From: Hevea brasiliensis
Lineage: Eukaryota > Streptophyta > Magnoliopsida > Malpighiales > Euphorbiaceae
DNA: 64,000 nt
Assembly (NCBI RefSeq): GCF_030052815.1
Contig: NW_026614729.1
Coordinates: 43,501 to 107,500 of the forward strand
Reading direction: 5' to 3'
Part shown: piece by piece, positions 16,851 to 28,670 of the stretch
Position numbering within the stretch: the first letter of the stretch is position 1
Layout of the letters: each line of letters opens with the position of its first letter
The notes under the pieces: model-generated
What the model was told of the DNA's origin: nothing
The model's input: only the letters and a program-made list of their open reading frames with translations
Database searches by the model: none
Translations under genes and position numbers: made by a program

Positions 16851-17300
16851 TCAGTCATAAGCTCGGAACATTCGACCATATTGAATTTTGAAGTTGGTCT
16901 TTCCGATCAGGACGAAAGACGAAAGCCAGTGGTTGATCCACTCCTCCGCGGTGATAGATAAATCGACGCTAGCTAGCATAAACCATTGTATGTATTCTAT
17001 TGAAGCAGTCATCCAATGAATTAATAAAGACTGCTCAAGATACATGACCGTGTCGTCATCATACTGTTGACTGAGATCTTCAGCCATGCGCTGCATAAAA
17101 GAAAGTCCCAGTAAGAACGAAACGAATCCTTTGACATTTGCCTAACCATTCCCATTGGATAGAGAGATACCAGGAAGATCTCTGGGAATCCCAGCTGGGT
17201 TGGCATAGGTATAATACCACCCGGCGAATAAGCCACAAGAAGATGACGGAACCAATGTCGATTGTAGTTAGGGTGAATGTGCTCAGGTAGAGAAGAAGAA
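16851..17300 (-). pseudogene. Frameshifted gag-like remnant
   Basis: On the minus strand, an Arg/Trp/Phe-containing stretch (MSKDSFRSYWDF, about 17140-17110) is continued in another frame by QRMAEDLSQQYDDDTVMYLE and downstream sequence ending at 16851. The order (hydrophobic/proline part, SF-x2-YW, an E/D-rich turn, then hydrophobic helices) loosely resembles the retrotransposon gag domain, where SFKEY-type and E-MV-F-type segments occur. At least one frameshift breaks it. The gag assignment is tentative; the frame continuity is what I can see. Confidence 0.3.
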
Positions 17301-19138
17301 TCAACTAGATGAAAACATCCGACTTTGCGGTGGAAGTGGCACTAGCCTCTATTATTCTATTATAATCTAATCTATTGAATCTATTTTCTTCTTTGAATCA
17401 ACTCCTGGAATCAATAGGAAGTCAGCACGCGGGCGACGCTCTTTGATTGAAGGCTTTTCTCTGTTTTAGTTTGAGCCTCAACGTTACAACTAATAACTAG
17501 AAGAGGAATCCGGTTCAGATTTCACTTCAACTCCAACTGAAAGGCGATTTGCAGACATCGACTGTAGAGGGAGCAGGAAATCATATACGCCCGGATTTTC
17601 CGGTTCTTGAAAACTGAACTTCTTATTGTGATGATGTTTTGGTCTTTGTTCGTTTACCTCCTAAAAAGGAGAGGTGAGAGGCCGATTTACACCAGCTGTT
17701 GACCTCAGACTTTAAACTCCTACTAGGGCTGCTCTCGTGGTGCCTGAAGGTCTACGACTCGTATTCCATCCTAATATGATTGGTGGTTCAAGAAGATGCT
17801 CGGATCCCGGCCCTCTTTCGTTGGCAGGCTCCCCTTCTTTTATAGTAGGTAGTCTTCCCCCGGCATCAACTGGCCTTCAATAGGCGGGTGCTGTTCCGGT
17901 TAATCGTATTCTACTTTGGCCGGCTTCCTTCTCTGTCGGAGTGGCCAGAACCCACTCAATCTCCTTCCCCTGCCGCGAACTGACCCAAACCTGCCTTCAC
18001 AAGTAAACTACTTCTCTTCCTTTCCTGAAGCCGGCTATTCTCTTTACCCGAGCTTGCTTACCCGCTTTGAAGCTTGCGAAGTTAAGTTACCAGACCCAGC
18101 TTTCAGTGAAGTTCCAAGCCTTAGGGCAAGAGGAGTGAAGTGAGAAGGATGGGCTAGCTCTGCAGTTGTTGTGCCTGCCCCCTTACCTGTGGATGACGGC
18201 TACAAAGTAATTGCCTCAGAGAGGTCTGTGAGCCGTTCGCGCTGACTATTTACTTACCGCTCGGTTCATCCTATAGCAGATGGCAATAAGTTAGCTGTAC
18301 CAGTATCAGCCGACGAAAGAGCATCTCCCGTCCTTCAGTCTGAGACTGCCTTTGAAGAAGAATCAGATTCAATGAAGAGGAATACCCGGTAACTATCAGG
18401 GAGGAGTGAATACCTGGCAAAAGGCGACCCAGCCGAATCTGTTGACTTTGCTTCAACCGGTGCTGGCCTAGTTGGAACTGCCTCTCCTTTGAATAGTAAG
18501 GCAACCCCGGTAATCCCCTATAATCTAACCCGCGCTCTCAGCTCTCATTACTGAATCCCCATCAGACGGTCAATCTGGAGTGAATGAATACCTGGGTTAG
18601 GGTTCAAAGTAAGTAGGCGCAGGAAAAGTATTGGCATTCAGTTAGTTAGCACTACCTCAATCTTTTGATTCAGTCGGAAATTGCCGGTTGGCTTGTTACA
18701 TCCGGGTCGGTAATCTCACTGTGTCTGGTACAGAAGCAGCTGGATCAATGGCCGTTTGCATTCCCTTCCGACTTTCTTTCTACGACTTCGGCTTTCGCGT
18801 ATTCAATCTCTTTTGTCAGAGATTACCGGGTTTTTGATTAAAGAATCCCAGGAATAGCGGGACAGAGCCTTAGATCCCCATCATCTTACAGTAGATCTTT
18901 GTCCAATACAATAGAAGTCAACCACATTGAATCGTAAACATACCGCTATGCACCTCTTTTAATATAATATGTAGGGTATGACTACGAAAAGAGGAAGAAG
19001 TCGAGCTAGAAGAAAAATTCCCGCTGCTGGCAATAAGCTAATAGATGCCGAGAATCGTCACTCTAATTATGAACTCTAGGCTTTCTTGCCCATAGTCTAC
19101 CGCTTCGCTCCTTACTACAGGAAGAAGATTACTATCAA
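17301..19138. other. Non-coding stretch, no recognised gene
   Basis: Frames are short and low in information. I see no tRNA, plastid or transposon signature. Confidence 0.55.
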
Positions 19139-19319
19139 CATCAGTGTACCAGCGGAAAAGAAGATAGCTACTTACATCCTTGCATATGTCATTTCATAAT
19201 AAGTTAAGTAGCTATCCCCGATCCAGAAAGTGGTACTATAAAAGCGACTAAATAGTAACTCCGAGCCAAACGGTACGACTATTTCCAAGGTAGAAAGCGA
19301 GAGTCGAGTTCCAGGCCCA
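19139..19319 (-). repeat. Nested-hairpin repeat, copy A
   Basis: The reverse complement aligns along most of its length with 34855-35013. The core is GATAGCTACTTA (19163-19174) and its exact reverse complement TAAGTAGCTATC (19205-19216), a 12-bp stem over a 30-nt loop. It is flanked by an outer inverted pair GTACCA (19146-19151) and TGGTAC (19231-19236). A conserved GC-balanced block (starting GGCCTGGAACTC in reverse complement) follows. No protein function is evident. Confidence 0.75.
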
Positions 19320-19339
19320 AGGGGGAAAGAACGAAAGAA

Positions 19340-22300
19340 TGTCAAAACGAGATCCACTCAGCAGGATGCGAAGAAGACTAAACAAAAGCAAAACTACAGC
19401 GGAAAGGACAAGAGCAGGCCCACAAGCAAAAAATGATGCCAGGGGGAGACAGATGCCAAACCAACAGAGTGACAAAAGACAACGAATGCTTGCTTGCGAG
19501 TTGACAGGTGAGGAAGACAGCCAACCAATATACCTCTTTTTTTTATTGTTTACTAAAAGCAATAGACGAGTTCCATATAGACTAGACCCACTAATGGAGC
19601 AAGTAAGACTGACTGTTTCCAGGTGCGCTTATTCAATTGACTCGTTCTTGTACGGTTCCTGCTTGTGCTTATTTACCGTACTATGAGTAAGCTTTCTCCT
19701 ATTTATTGATTGCATACTGTCTTGCTGCTCGCATACCACCGTACTAAAAGTGTACCGATTTCCGCCTATTTGCCTCTCTCGATTGCAAGAGGAAGACCCA
19801 TCATGTGAAGTGCCCAAACATGGATATGCCCAGCTACACCTTTCTTTTCCACCTTTAGCCCTTCTTCATGGCCTGAACCCATCTTTCTTTCTTCCAAGTG
19901 CTTTCGCATTTGCCAGCTTATTCGGGTAAGCTAGATCTCCTTACTTTAGAGAGTAATATGCATCGAATGCGACGCTCCTAGGAGGTGTTCGGGAGGAACT
20001 GATCCCACATTAGTAAGGGAAGGGAAAGGGAAGGCAGGCATCATCATAGATCGGAGAAAGTTTATCCAGTGCTACCTTTATGCCCTTTATTAACAAATGG
20101 TCTCTCCCTTTTCTGAATCCCCAGTGCTTCGTTTGTCAATCCCTTTCTTGCCCCATAACAGGGTAGAGTGCGGCCAATTAGCCCTTGTTTCCTTTCCGCG
20201 GGGTGCATTCCCTTATGGACGATCGATTGTATTCTCTTAGCGCGCTGTACATTATGTCTAGAATAGTAGGGCATTGTGCATTATATCAATCAACCATCCA
20301 TAGAGCTTACTCTCTCTTCCAACTATCTCAACATGGAGCATACTTGGTTAGTAATAATGCGCGTATCCTTTGAGAGAAGCAACTCCCGCATGGCTAGCTT
20401 GCCCGATAGATAACTCAGAAGGACGAAGGGTATGCTTCTTTAGTTGGCTATTACCCCTTCTCCCTGTAAGGCATTCCCTTCCAGTAATTCCCATCTTAAT
20501 AGAATCCTAAGAGGGAAAGAGGGACATTCAAGATTAGATGAAAGGTCCAAGGGGAAATATCATCTCATAGCTATTGAGGAATCTTTTTTCATCCCATGTG
20601 CAGATCATACGTGGGTGGGTCAATCCATCAATCAGGGAGTAGCGAAGGGGGAAGTTAAGTAGTACAGATGTGCATACGCATGGAGTTGAAGGACGCAGGG
20701 AATAGAGCTATAGATAGGGATAGGGATCCTAGTGATAGAACGTCGGGATGAAATTCGTTTTGAGTTTGAGTGAACACCCGGTAGCCAATCGATCAGGACT
20801 AGGAGCTGCACCAAGACAGATTAGCTCGCCTTCGGGTGATTAAGAAGAAAAAGAAGATCCCAGAGTTATCTTTCTAGGTTTAGGAGATTGATTTGACTTT
20901 AGTGAGAAAATCAGTCCTTGAGTACGCCTAGCTATACTCAAATGGATCTGGCTATGCTTTCTTTCTCTCTTTTTTTGGTTCAGGCATTCGCATATTGGCT
21001 TACGCCTTACCGACTACAAGCAGGGAACCGCTCCCACACTGCTACCTTAGTGTTCAAATGGATACTACACCTTTCTTCCCAATTCTCAGTGACACGAATT
21101 CTTTCTAATCCAGAGAACTGCTTGACGTAATCCGCTCGTACGACGACCGTCTGGAACGAAAAAAACTGACCGATGATGGAAAGCTTTCTTTTGCACGTGT
21201 ACGGACGACTATAGAATTGCATTGCATATGTAACGGTTTCATCCGCGACAACTAAAAAAAGAGTATAGAATAGATGGTGACGTGGGTGGAAAAAGAAAGA
21301 TAGTAAAAAATGTTCCCTACCTAACCGTATACTAAGAACTATAGGGTAGCGGACTAATGTAAACTTCTTGAGGCAAGTACGAGAAGGCAAGCTTGCTGGG
21401 TAGCTGGCTTTCGAGCGAAGAGACCAGAAGAGACTGATTAAGCAGAGAAGATTGGTAACCTCTTTCCTCTTGTACCGGTCTTCAAGTCCCTACTACTAGT
21501 GGACCAGAGAGCCGCGCTACGCACCTTATGTGCCAGTTCATCCTCGTATAATGACAAAGCCAGGAAAGAAGAGCTAACCGTTCAACTCCTACTCTTATTC
21601 CTAGTCCTCCCATTAAGAAAAGAGTACGAGAGGTAAAAAGCAAGGTCTTGCAAAGATAAATCCCCCTACACCTCTTCCTAACAAGAGAAGACTTTATGTT
21701 GCCTTTGCTTACTTGCTTTTCTGCCTTAGGGAAAGGATGGTTCTTTGCCGAATAGATGGATTCTATCCCTCTTTGATACCATGCTTTAGTAAGATGATTC
21801 ACTCTTTCAAGTGAGTTCAGTTAGCCAGCCCTTCTTTATGGTCAGAAGAGATAGAGATAGCATCTAAAAGATGAAAGGCAAAAAGGTCCAAAACATCAAG
21901 TCGGGAATTGGGTCAAAAATCAATCTTCGATTCTCTGCTTTCAAGCCGGCCCCACGGATTCATTTAAAGTAATAGCGGGAGATGCCGTAGTCGCTGGCAG
22001 AAAACCTTCTTTAGCTTCCTTGTCCGTCTCCTAGGAAGATGGCAACTTTTATTGAATTCCTTCTGTCCCAGTTCCGGTTGCTAGCCATCCATATAGGTAA
22101 AGAAAGAGGTCTTTTCTAGATCTTCTCTAGGTATGGCTTTTCGAGGATGGAATCGGGCTTGTCATATGTGGTGGAATATGCATTGAGTTAAGAAAAAGAA
22201 TAAGAGGGCCTATCCTTATTAATAGAAAAACCCCCCACTCTAACGATTTCCCTATCTCCCGTTGTAAGGAACTTACTAGGGCGGGTCTATCATAGATGGA

Positions 22301-25300
22301 TTTCTTTTTTTTTCGCTATAGAATACGCCTTCTTCGCCTTGTGATATTGATAGTCTTATCCCAGGAAATCACAGCTTTCTTCCACTATAAAATCTTCTTT
22401 CTCTCCAGGCAAGGCAGGAGTCTTTGAAGTAAGTTTATTGGTAGGCGAGCTTTAGCCATTGATTGAGTCTTTCTTTCATAGGATCTTTTTTCTTTCCTTT
22501 CGAGTTCAGCATATCAAAAACCCATTGCTACTTTCATGGAGTAGGAGAAAGCTTACATGTAGTTCTCATCCTAAGCCCTTCAAATTGTAATTGCTAGGCC
22601 AATGGATATTAAGCGAAAATAGGTTACAGCCGAGCTTCCTTTCCTGAGGATTGCGTTTAAGTTCCCTTATCAGTCTGACCTCCTTACATTGTAGCGGGAG
22701 TATTGAAAGTATTTAAAATGAAGGAGCAAGCTAGAAAGCTAGTTACGTTTAAAGCTATCAGGATAAAGGGGGGAGGGGAGGCCAAGGTTAAGAGCTAATT
22801 CAAGCAAACCTTTTTCTTTAAAGCGCAGTCCCTTTCCTTTACAGCGATTTCCTTCCGCCTCTCCTAGTAATCACTCTCTTTTCCTGGTTCTTTAGAGCCA
22901 GGAGTTGTTCCCAGTGAAAGTCATCAGTCCCAGAGCTTATTCATGCAAGGAATCAGAATAGGCTGTGATCGTATCCCCTGCACATGAATCCAAGTGCAGC
23001 ACAGAAGAAGCCGAGTACCGTGCCTTCTGTTGAGTAATTAATTTTTGCTTTGCTTATAGCTTTAGAAGAGTAGTAGCACAGTGAAGTCACAACGTCTTGC
23101 CCAAGTGAAAGAAGGACAGGGAACCCAACCCAAGTTTCAGAGGCGAGCAGCGAGTTAGCGAAAGAAGGGAAGCTCTACACAAAGGGAGGAGGCTTAGCGA
23201 ACGACTGAAAGGAAAGGGCTTTTTGCCAAGTTGAAGAGAGACAAAGGCTGGCCGCCCAGTCAGCATCAACATAACACACCAAACTAGGAGATGAGCAAGG
23301 CAGAAAACGAATACCATAACCAATAGTCCCCTCGAGATATCTCGGAATTCGTTTGACAGCCTGAAAGTAACCTATAATCAGTTGTCAGTTCTCTCAAAAG
23401 AGTCCAGCTGCGAGGTGTAGAAAGAATAAAAATTGTTGATCTTGAAAAGCGAGGAGAAGGAAATCCAACCTTACTTTACTACTGTTAAAGAATAAAGTAA
23501 CACAGCTTATATGCGACACTCGACTAAAAAACTAAACTTATCAGTCGACCTTTCTTTTCTGGCTAAAGATAGACCCTCCTGCCAATTACAGTTTGAGTTC
23601 TAAGGATTGCAGCCCTGAGGCAAACTTATCTAATTGTATTACTAAGATAAGCCTTTTTCCCTGAAGGAAGCCTTTCCAATTACAGGACTGGGAGAACCCT
23701 TAGAATCCGTATTTGAGGGTGCTGACAAAACTGAGGGCAAAATGGAGGTTTTTTCTCGAGCGCCGCCGTAGGAACTCTATCGTTTTGGCCATTCCCGACT
23801 GCATTGCTTTTGGGTTGCATAGAGATTGAGGACTGCCCTTCTCGAACGTTTGGAAGTTAGCAAGCATTTGTTTTTGAAATGTTAGCATATTCTTCATCAT
23901 CTCCCCCATTCCTTTATTTATCACTTCCAGTTCCCCAGAGGGGAATATAGATCTTGGACTCCCCTTTTCTTGCTCCATATTCTCCATGGTTTGGAGGTTG
24001 CTTCTTCTTTCGCTCTTGCCTTAGCTCTGGTAATGATAGGGATCAGTTCGCACGAAGGCATATTTTAGGTTAGGGTCTTCTTCACCTTCAACAACATCAG
24101 CTTGCAGAAATCCTCTAATCCTTACCCTCCTATCTTTGAACTATATTAGATAGGTTTATTCAGTATAGTAGCATTTAAACTAGACCTATAAGTCAATCCC
24201 ACGCACGGGTAAGTAAAAAAGGTAAAACGAAAGAGAATGCCCTGTGGCACTGACTTTGGGAATAGAAGGAGCAGTTGTTCTTACAGAATAGGCGGTTAGC
24301 CTTCTTCCTTAAGGAAATGGCATAACTGCCTCAAAGAAAGACTCGGCTGCTTGAAAAAAAGTCCAATTCAACAGGCGTCTAACTGGTTGAGCAAAGGACT
24401 ACAACTCGATCGATGGCTGGAATGGAAATATGAAAGTCTTACCCTTACTACTCCTCCCAAAAGGGGACTAGGCTGGCTATAAGGTACATAACTAGAAGAT
24501 AGAGGCAGGAAAGTCAACTGAACTTCCTTAATCCCGGCTTGGCTAAAAGCACCTCACGGTCCTATGCCTCGAAGCTTCCTTTCTTAACTGGACGAATAGG
24601 AGAGTCAGAAGGGCTTGGCTGATGGACTAGTTAGAGTTTTTGGACGAAAGAGTGAAAATCAATCGAATCAAAGGGAGAGGAAGGATGGTCTTGGCTGTCC
24701 TTTGGCTTATTCCCCGATCGGCTTTCATAGACAACTGGTGACCTCGGGTGAGGGGCACGAAGGGAAGGGTCTAATCCGTCTTGCTTTCCCGAAACGCTAT
24801 TACCGATACTCTACTTGCTTTCCAGTCTCACCCAAGAGCCCCTGAAAGGGCCACTAGTTAGTAAGACTCTATATTATCTTCTATTACTATATTAATGTAA
24901 GGTATGTAGTTTCATAAAAGAATTACGGGAATTGAATTCAGGCTGAAAAGTGCGAGACACAGAGTCAGGGGTTTACAGAAAGTGGAATGTGGAATGGATA
25001 AAGAGAATAGGTCGACTAGGGCGCCAACAAAGGGCCAAAGAGACAAAAAACCACCAGCGAGCGGCTCCACCGAGTTTCCCGGTAGCCTACCAGTGAGAAC
25101 TACTAGGCGGGAAGGGATCTAGTCGAATTCAAGCAAAAGAATAGAATACGGTTTTCGAACCCATGCATGCTACAAGAACGCTTGTATTTCCGTCTGGTCC
25201 AATAGATGTAACTGGCACCTTTCAGGTCGAGTATGAAGCCATCTCTAATGCCAGACGCTTCCTCTTTTGTGCTGTTCCTCATCTTGAAATCAATGCTGAA

Positions 25301-28235
25301 CACATGGAATTCGATGCTTTACTTCCTCATTCTAAGTTCAGGGGGACCTCTTACAAAGGAACGTCAGCCAGAAAAAGGTTAAGCCTCCCTGGATCTCGGC
25401 AACAGCCGATTTCTCAATAGGGCCGACGATCAAATCTTCGAACAGCACCCATGCATGCAGGCCCATACCATAGCTCGGCTTTCGGTGATTGTGAATCTCT
25501 ATCAGGCTCTGATCGAACGAATAGGTTTGTGTGAAATACAAGCTCACGTTCCGGAGAAAATTTGTTATACGCGTGAGGATAGGCATAAGTAGATTCAGAA
25601 CCGGTTGTTCAACTGAAACTGAGTAATATTGTTTTCGCACAGAAGAGAAGATCAAGAAAGGGCACCGCTCCAACTGGGCTTAGCGATTAGAGAAGCGAAG
25701 CAGGCTTTCTGATTCTGAGAGAAAGATAGAAATCGAAAGGCAAAGAGATAGGCAAGCGAGAAAGCGCATAGCATAGCAGCACATAAAAACAAAGACCTTC
25801 ACGCGACGACCGCGCGTGACGGGCGATGGGTGGAACAAATGGGTGGGGAAGGATTTCTTAGCCTTTGGCTTCAAAGCCACCAAACTGTCAATATCCCCTT
25901 CATCCACGGAAGGCTAGCTAGCTAGTAAATGAGCGGAAGAAATCAACAACTTACAATAAAGAGATTGAGCGTTAGAAGGAGGTAGGAGCATTCACTCTTG
26001 CTATGCCGCACTCTCATACTTTTGAGTAAGTAAATCCCTGCAAGGCAGTTAACGGCTGTCGGATAGGGCATCGCGGATCCTGGGGAGATGGAATGAATGA
26101 CTTTCATTCACAAGCGGGGAAGCCTGACCAAGGCCGACTAGCAGAGTAGTGGATAAACAAAGGACTCAACTAGACCTATCAAACTCAACTGGCCTTTCCA
26201 CAAGTGCCTCCTCTACCTTTCCATACCCCAATAACCTAAGGAAACTGGGACTGAACCTACTATATCAGAAGGTTTGGAACCCTCGATTCATCCGACTCAA
26301 TGAGAAAAAGAGAACAACATGGGTTTGGCTCGCTGTGCCTCCCTCTTGGGCTGTGAAAGCGGTGCGAAAAAAGTTGGGCTACCTTGCCTTGAGAGCTTCC
26401 TGAGTCTGTGATTTCATTGTAAGTATTTGCTTCCATCTCGAAATGCTCTTTCATGATTGTATGTACACAAGTTCTCGCGCATAAGCATAGCCATATGATG
26501 AGTTGAAAGCTTCAGAGGTGGGGAACCCCCTATATAGTCTAGGAGCATCTTCCCACTCTTTTCTGTGTTCATTCAATGCTTTGCTTGTGGATTGGAAATG
26601 CGGTAAGGTCAGCCCCTGACTCTTAGATAGATATCAGCATAGCTTCGTAATGAAACTTCTCGCACATCTGTTCTGAAAGCGAGAGCTTGAGATGCATCCG
26701 TTCTGAAAGTGATCTTTCCGAATCAAGATATAGAATATGGGCAACCTTCTTCCCTAGCAAGAAGGGAGACAAAAGATTGGATTCATGTCTCCGCAGCTGT
26801 ATTTAGTGTGTCACGCTGGGAATTGATAAACGACTTTCTATCTCCGTTGAAGTGAAAGCTTACTTGATCGATGTATGGGATATACCTGAAAGGGCAGTGC
26901 CACAAGGCTGCTATGCACCTGCTACGCTTGTCCTAATCAAGCCAAGACTTTCTGCTCTGCGCGCTATACTTTTGCTTTTTATCCGATCCCGGCATAGCGC
27001 TTTGCTTTCGGTTCTTCGGAGGAACCCTTACCAGACCACCACCCGACTTCGTTGCTTGTGTGTGCTTGCACATACATAGCCGAACAGGGCCTACAGAAGT
27101 CAACCTTTCTTTTCTAAATGCACACGCTTTACTGTGCGGACGGAAAGCCCTCGATTAATGCCATGGCTAGAATAAGACAGCTTCGAAGACGAATAATGCT
27201 ATGGCAAACCCTACTTATCTTTTATCTGTCTTCCACCCCATTCTTTCTTTAAAGAGGGGTGGAACCTCAAACTAAGTGACCTGGTACCCCAACTCAAAAT
27301 TTATCGTGTACTTCTTGTGTTTACAGCAAGATCTCTATCTAAGTGTTGACATCAAATTCCTTACGGTAGAGCCCGATCTTGATTTATATGAATTGCTGGG
27401 CGGTTTCCTCAGCTAATTAAGAAGCCCTTATTTCGATTGACTCAGCTACTGATACAGATGTTGGCTACTCACAGACGTTCTCATATCATACAGAATCTAC
27501 TGGAAAGCTAGATCTTGGATGTGCAGATTTAGTTTAATATTCATAAGTAGCAGGGTACCTGTTCTTGAGTCATATCTGCTGTCTCGACTATACATATTTC
27601 CCATCAAAAAAAATGTTACAATGAACTCCAAGCTTCGAGTAGGGCTTCGGTGCCTTCTCTCAATCGGCAAGGAAGCTAGCAATGAAGGGTATTTATCCAA
27701 TGAGGCTTTCTCCTTTACTGCAGCCGGTGGATTGGTCTTTTTTTTTAGACCTCTTCCCGATTGAGAGAATACAAGAGGGAGCTCGCACTAGATCTTCGAG
27801 TGGAAGATATGGAAGGACTAGCTTGGGAAGGAGGAAGTGTGAACAGCTCCCAAAGGCTTGATTTTCTGAGTTATGTTCGGACATCGAAGCTAGTTCCATA
27901 CAAGGTGAACCTTCCTTCCTTCTTTGCTTGGTTCCTGCGCTAACGCCTAATAGATAGATGTGGGCTTTCTTTCGGGCTAGTGCAGTGCGCTCAACCGCTT
28001 CCAGCTACAACTCAACGTACCGGGACCACAACTAAGCCTTTAGCGAAAAGCCATCGACCAATAGTGCCCTAGTTACCTGCGGGTCGGGCCGGTCAGCCTT
28101 TCTTTGGCTAAGCTGATTAAGATCGATTTATTAGAGTGAACTTTGATCTCCTTTACTTGATTGATAGGAAAGTGACCCTTGGCTATCTTACGAAGAGCCT
28201 AACTCTCTCATCTAAAAAGATTGACACTAAGCGAA
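19340..28235. other. Long non-coding stretch, no recognised gene
   Basis: Nearly 9 kb without an identifiable gene. Protein-like frames that I cannot assign include 23700-23987 (minus), with a Met/Gln/Glu-rich start reminiscent of a gag N-terminus, and 25163-25420 (+). The rest is short, compositionally ordinary frames. I see no tRNA, rRNA or plastid segment. Confidence 0.5.
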
Positions 28236-28670
28236 GAATGCAGACTGGAAACTCAAATTCCCTGAAGCTCATGTTGTGGTTCTGCCTAGAACACATTCGG
28301 ATCACAATCCGATTCTCATTGACTCTGCTGATTACATTTCTAATTTCCGTCAGAATAGACCCTTTCGCTATCAAGCTGCTTGGCTAAACCATGATCAGTT
28401 CCACAATATCTTCAAGCAAGTCCATCCGTTCAAGTGGCCATTCCATCACTTCTGCAACCTCAGCTTTACTTTAACAGTAGCGGTTAAGGATTGGAATAAG
28501 GCAGTTTTCGGTAACTCACAACAAGCGCCGAACCTTAGCCCGGCTAGAGGGCATCCAGCGGGCCCTTACTCATAAACATTCGGACTTCCTCATGAAATTA
28601 GAGAAGGACCTCATCACCTACTACAACCAATTACTTAGAGATGAGGAATTACACTGGTGCCCCGATCCCT
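28236..28670 (+). mobile_element. LINE (L1-type) retrotransposon fragment
   Basis: The frame begins NADWKLKFPEAHVVVLPRTH and runs SDHNPILID, the end of the LINE endonuclease domain (the SDH motif carries the catalytic His). It is followed by RPFRYQAAWLNHDQF and VKDWNKAVFGN, typical of the linker to the reverse transcriptase in plant L1 elements. Near 28510 the frame slips, and THNKRRTLARLEGIQRAL and YYNQLLRDEELHW continue it to about 28660, where stops begin. Upstream endonuclease and downstream reverse transcriptase are missing. LINEs belong to the nuclear genome, so this is a nuclear-to-mitochondrial insert, non-functional. Confidence 0.85.

Noticed and set aside
24365..24420. Resemblance to the 5' half of trnF (AACTGGTTGAGCAAAGGACT)
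   Set aside because: Only about 20 bases are similar; no acceptor stem or T arm.
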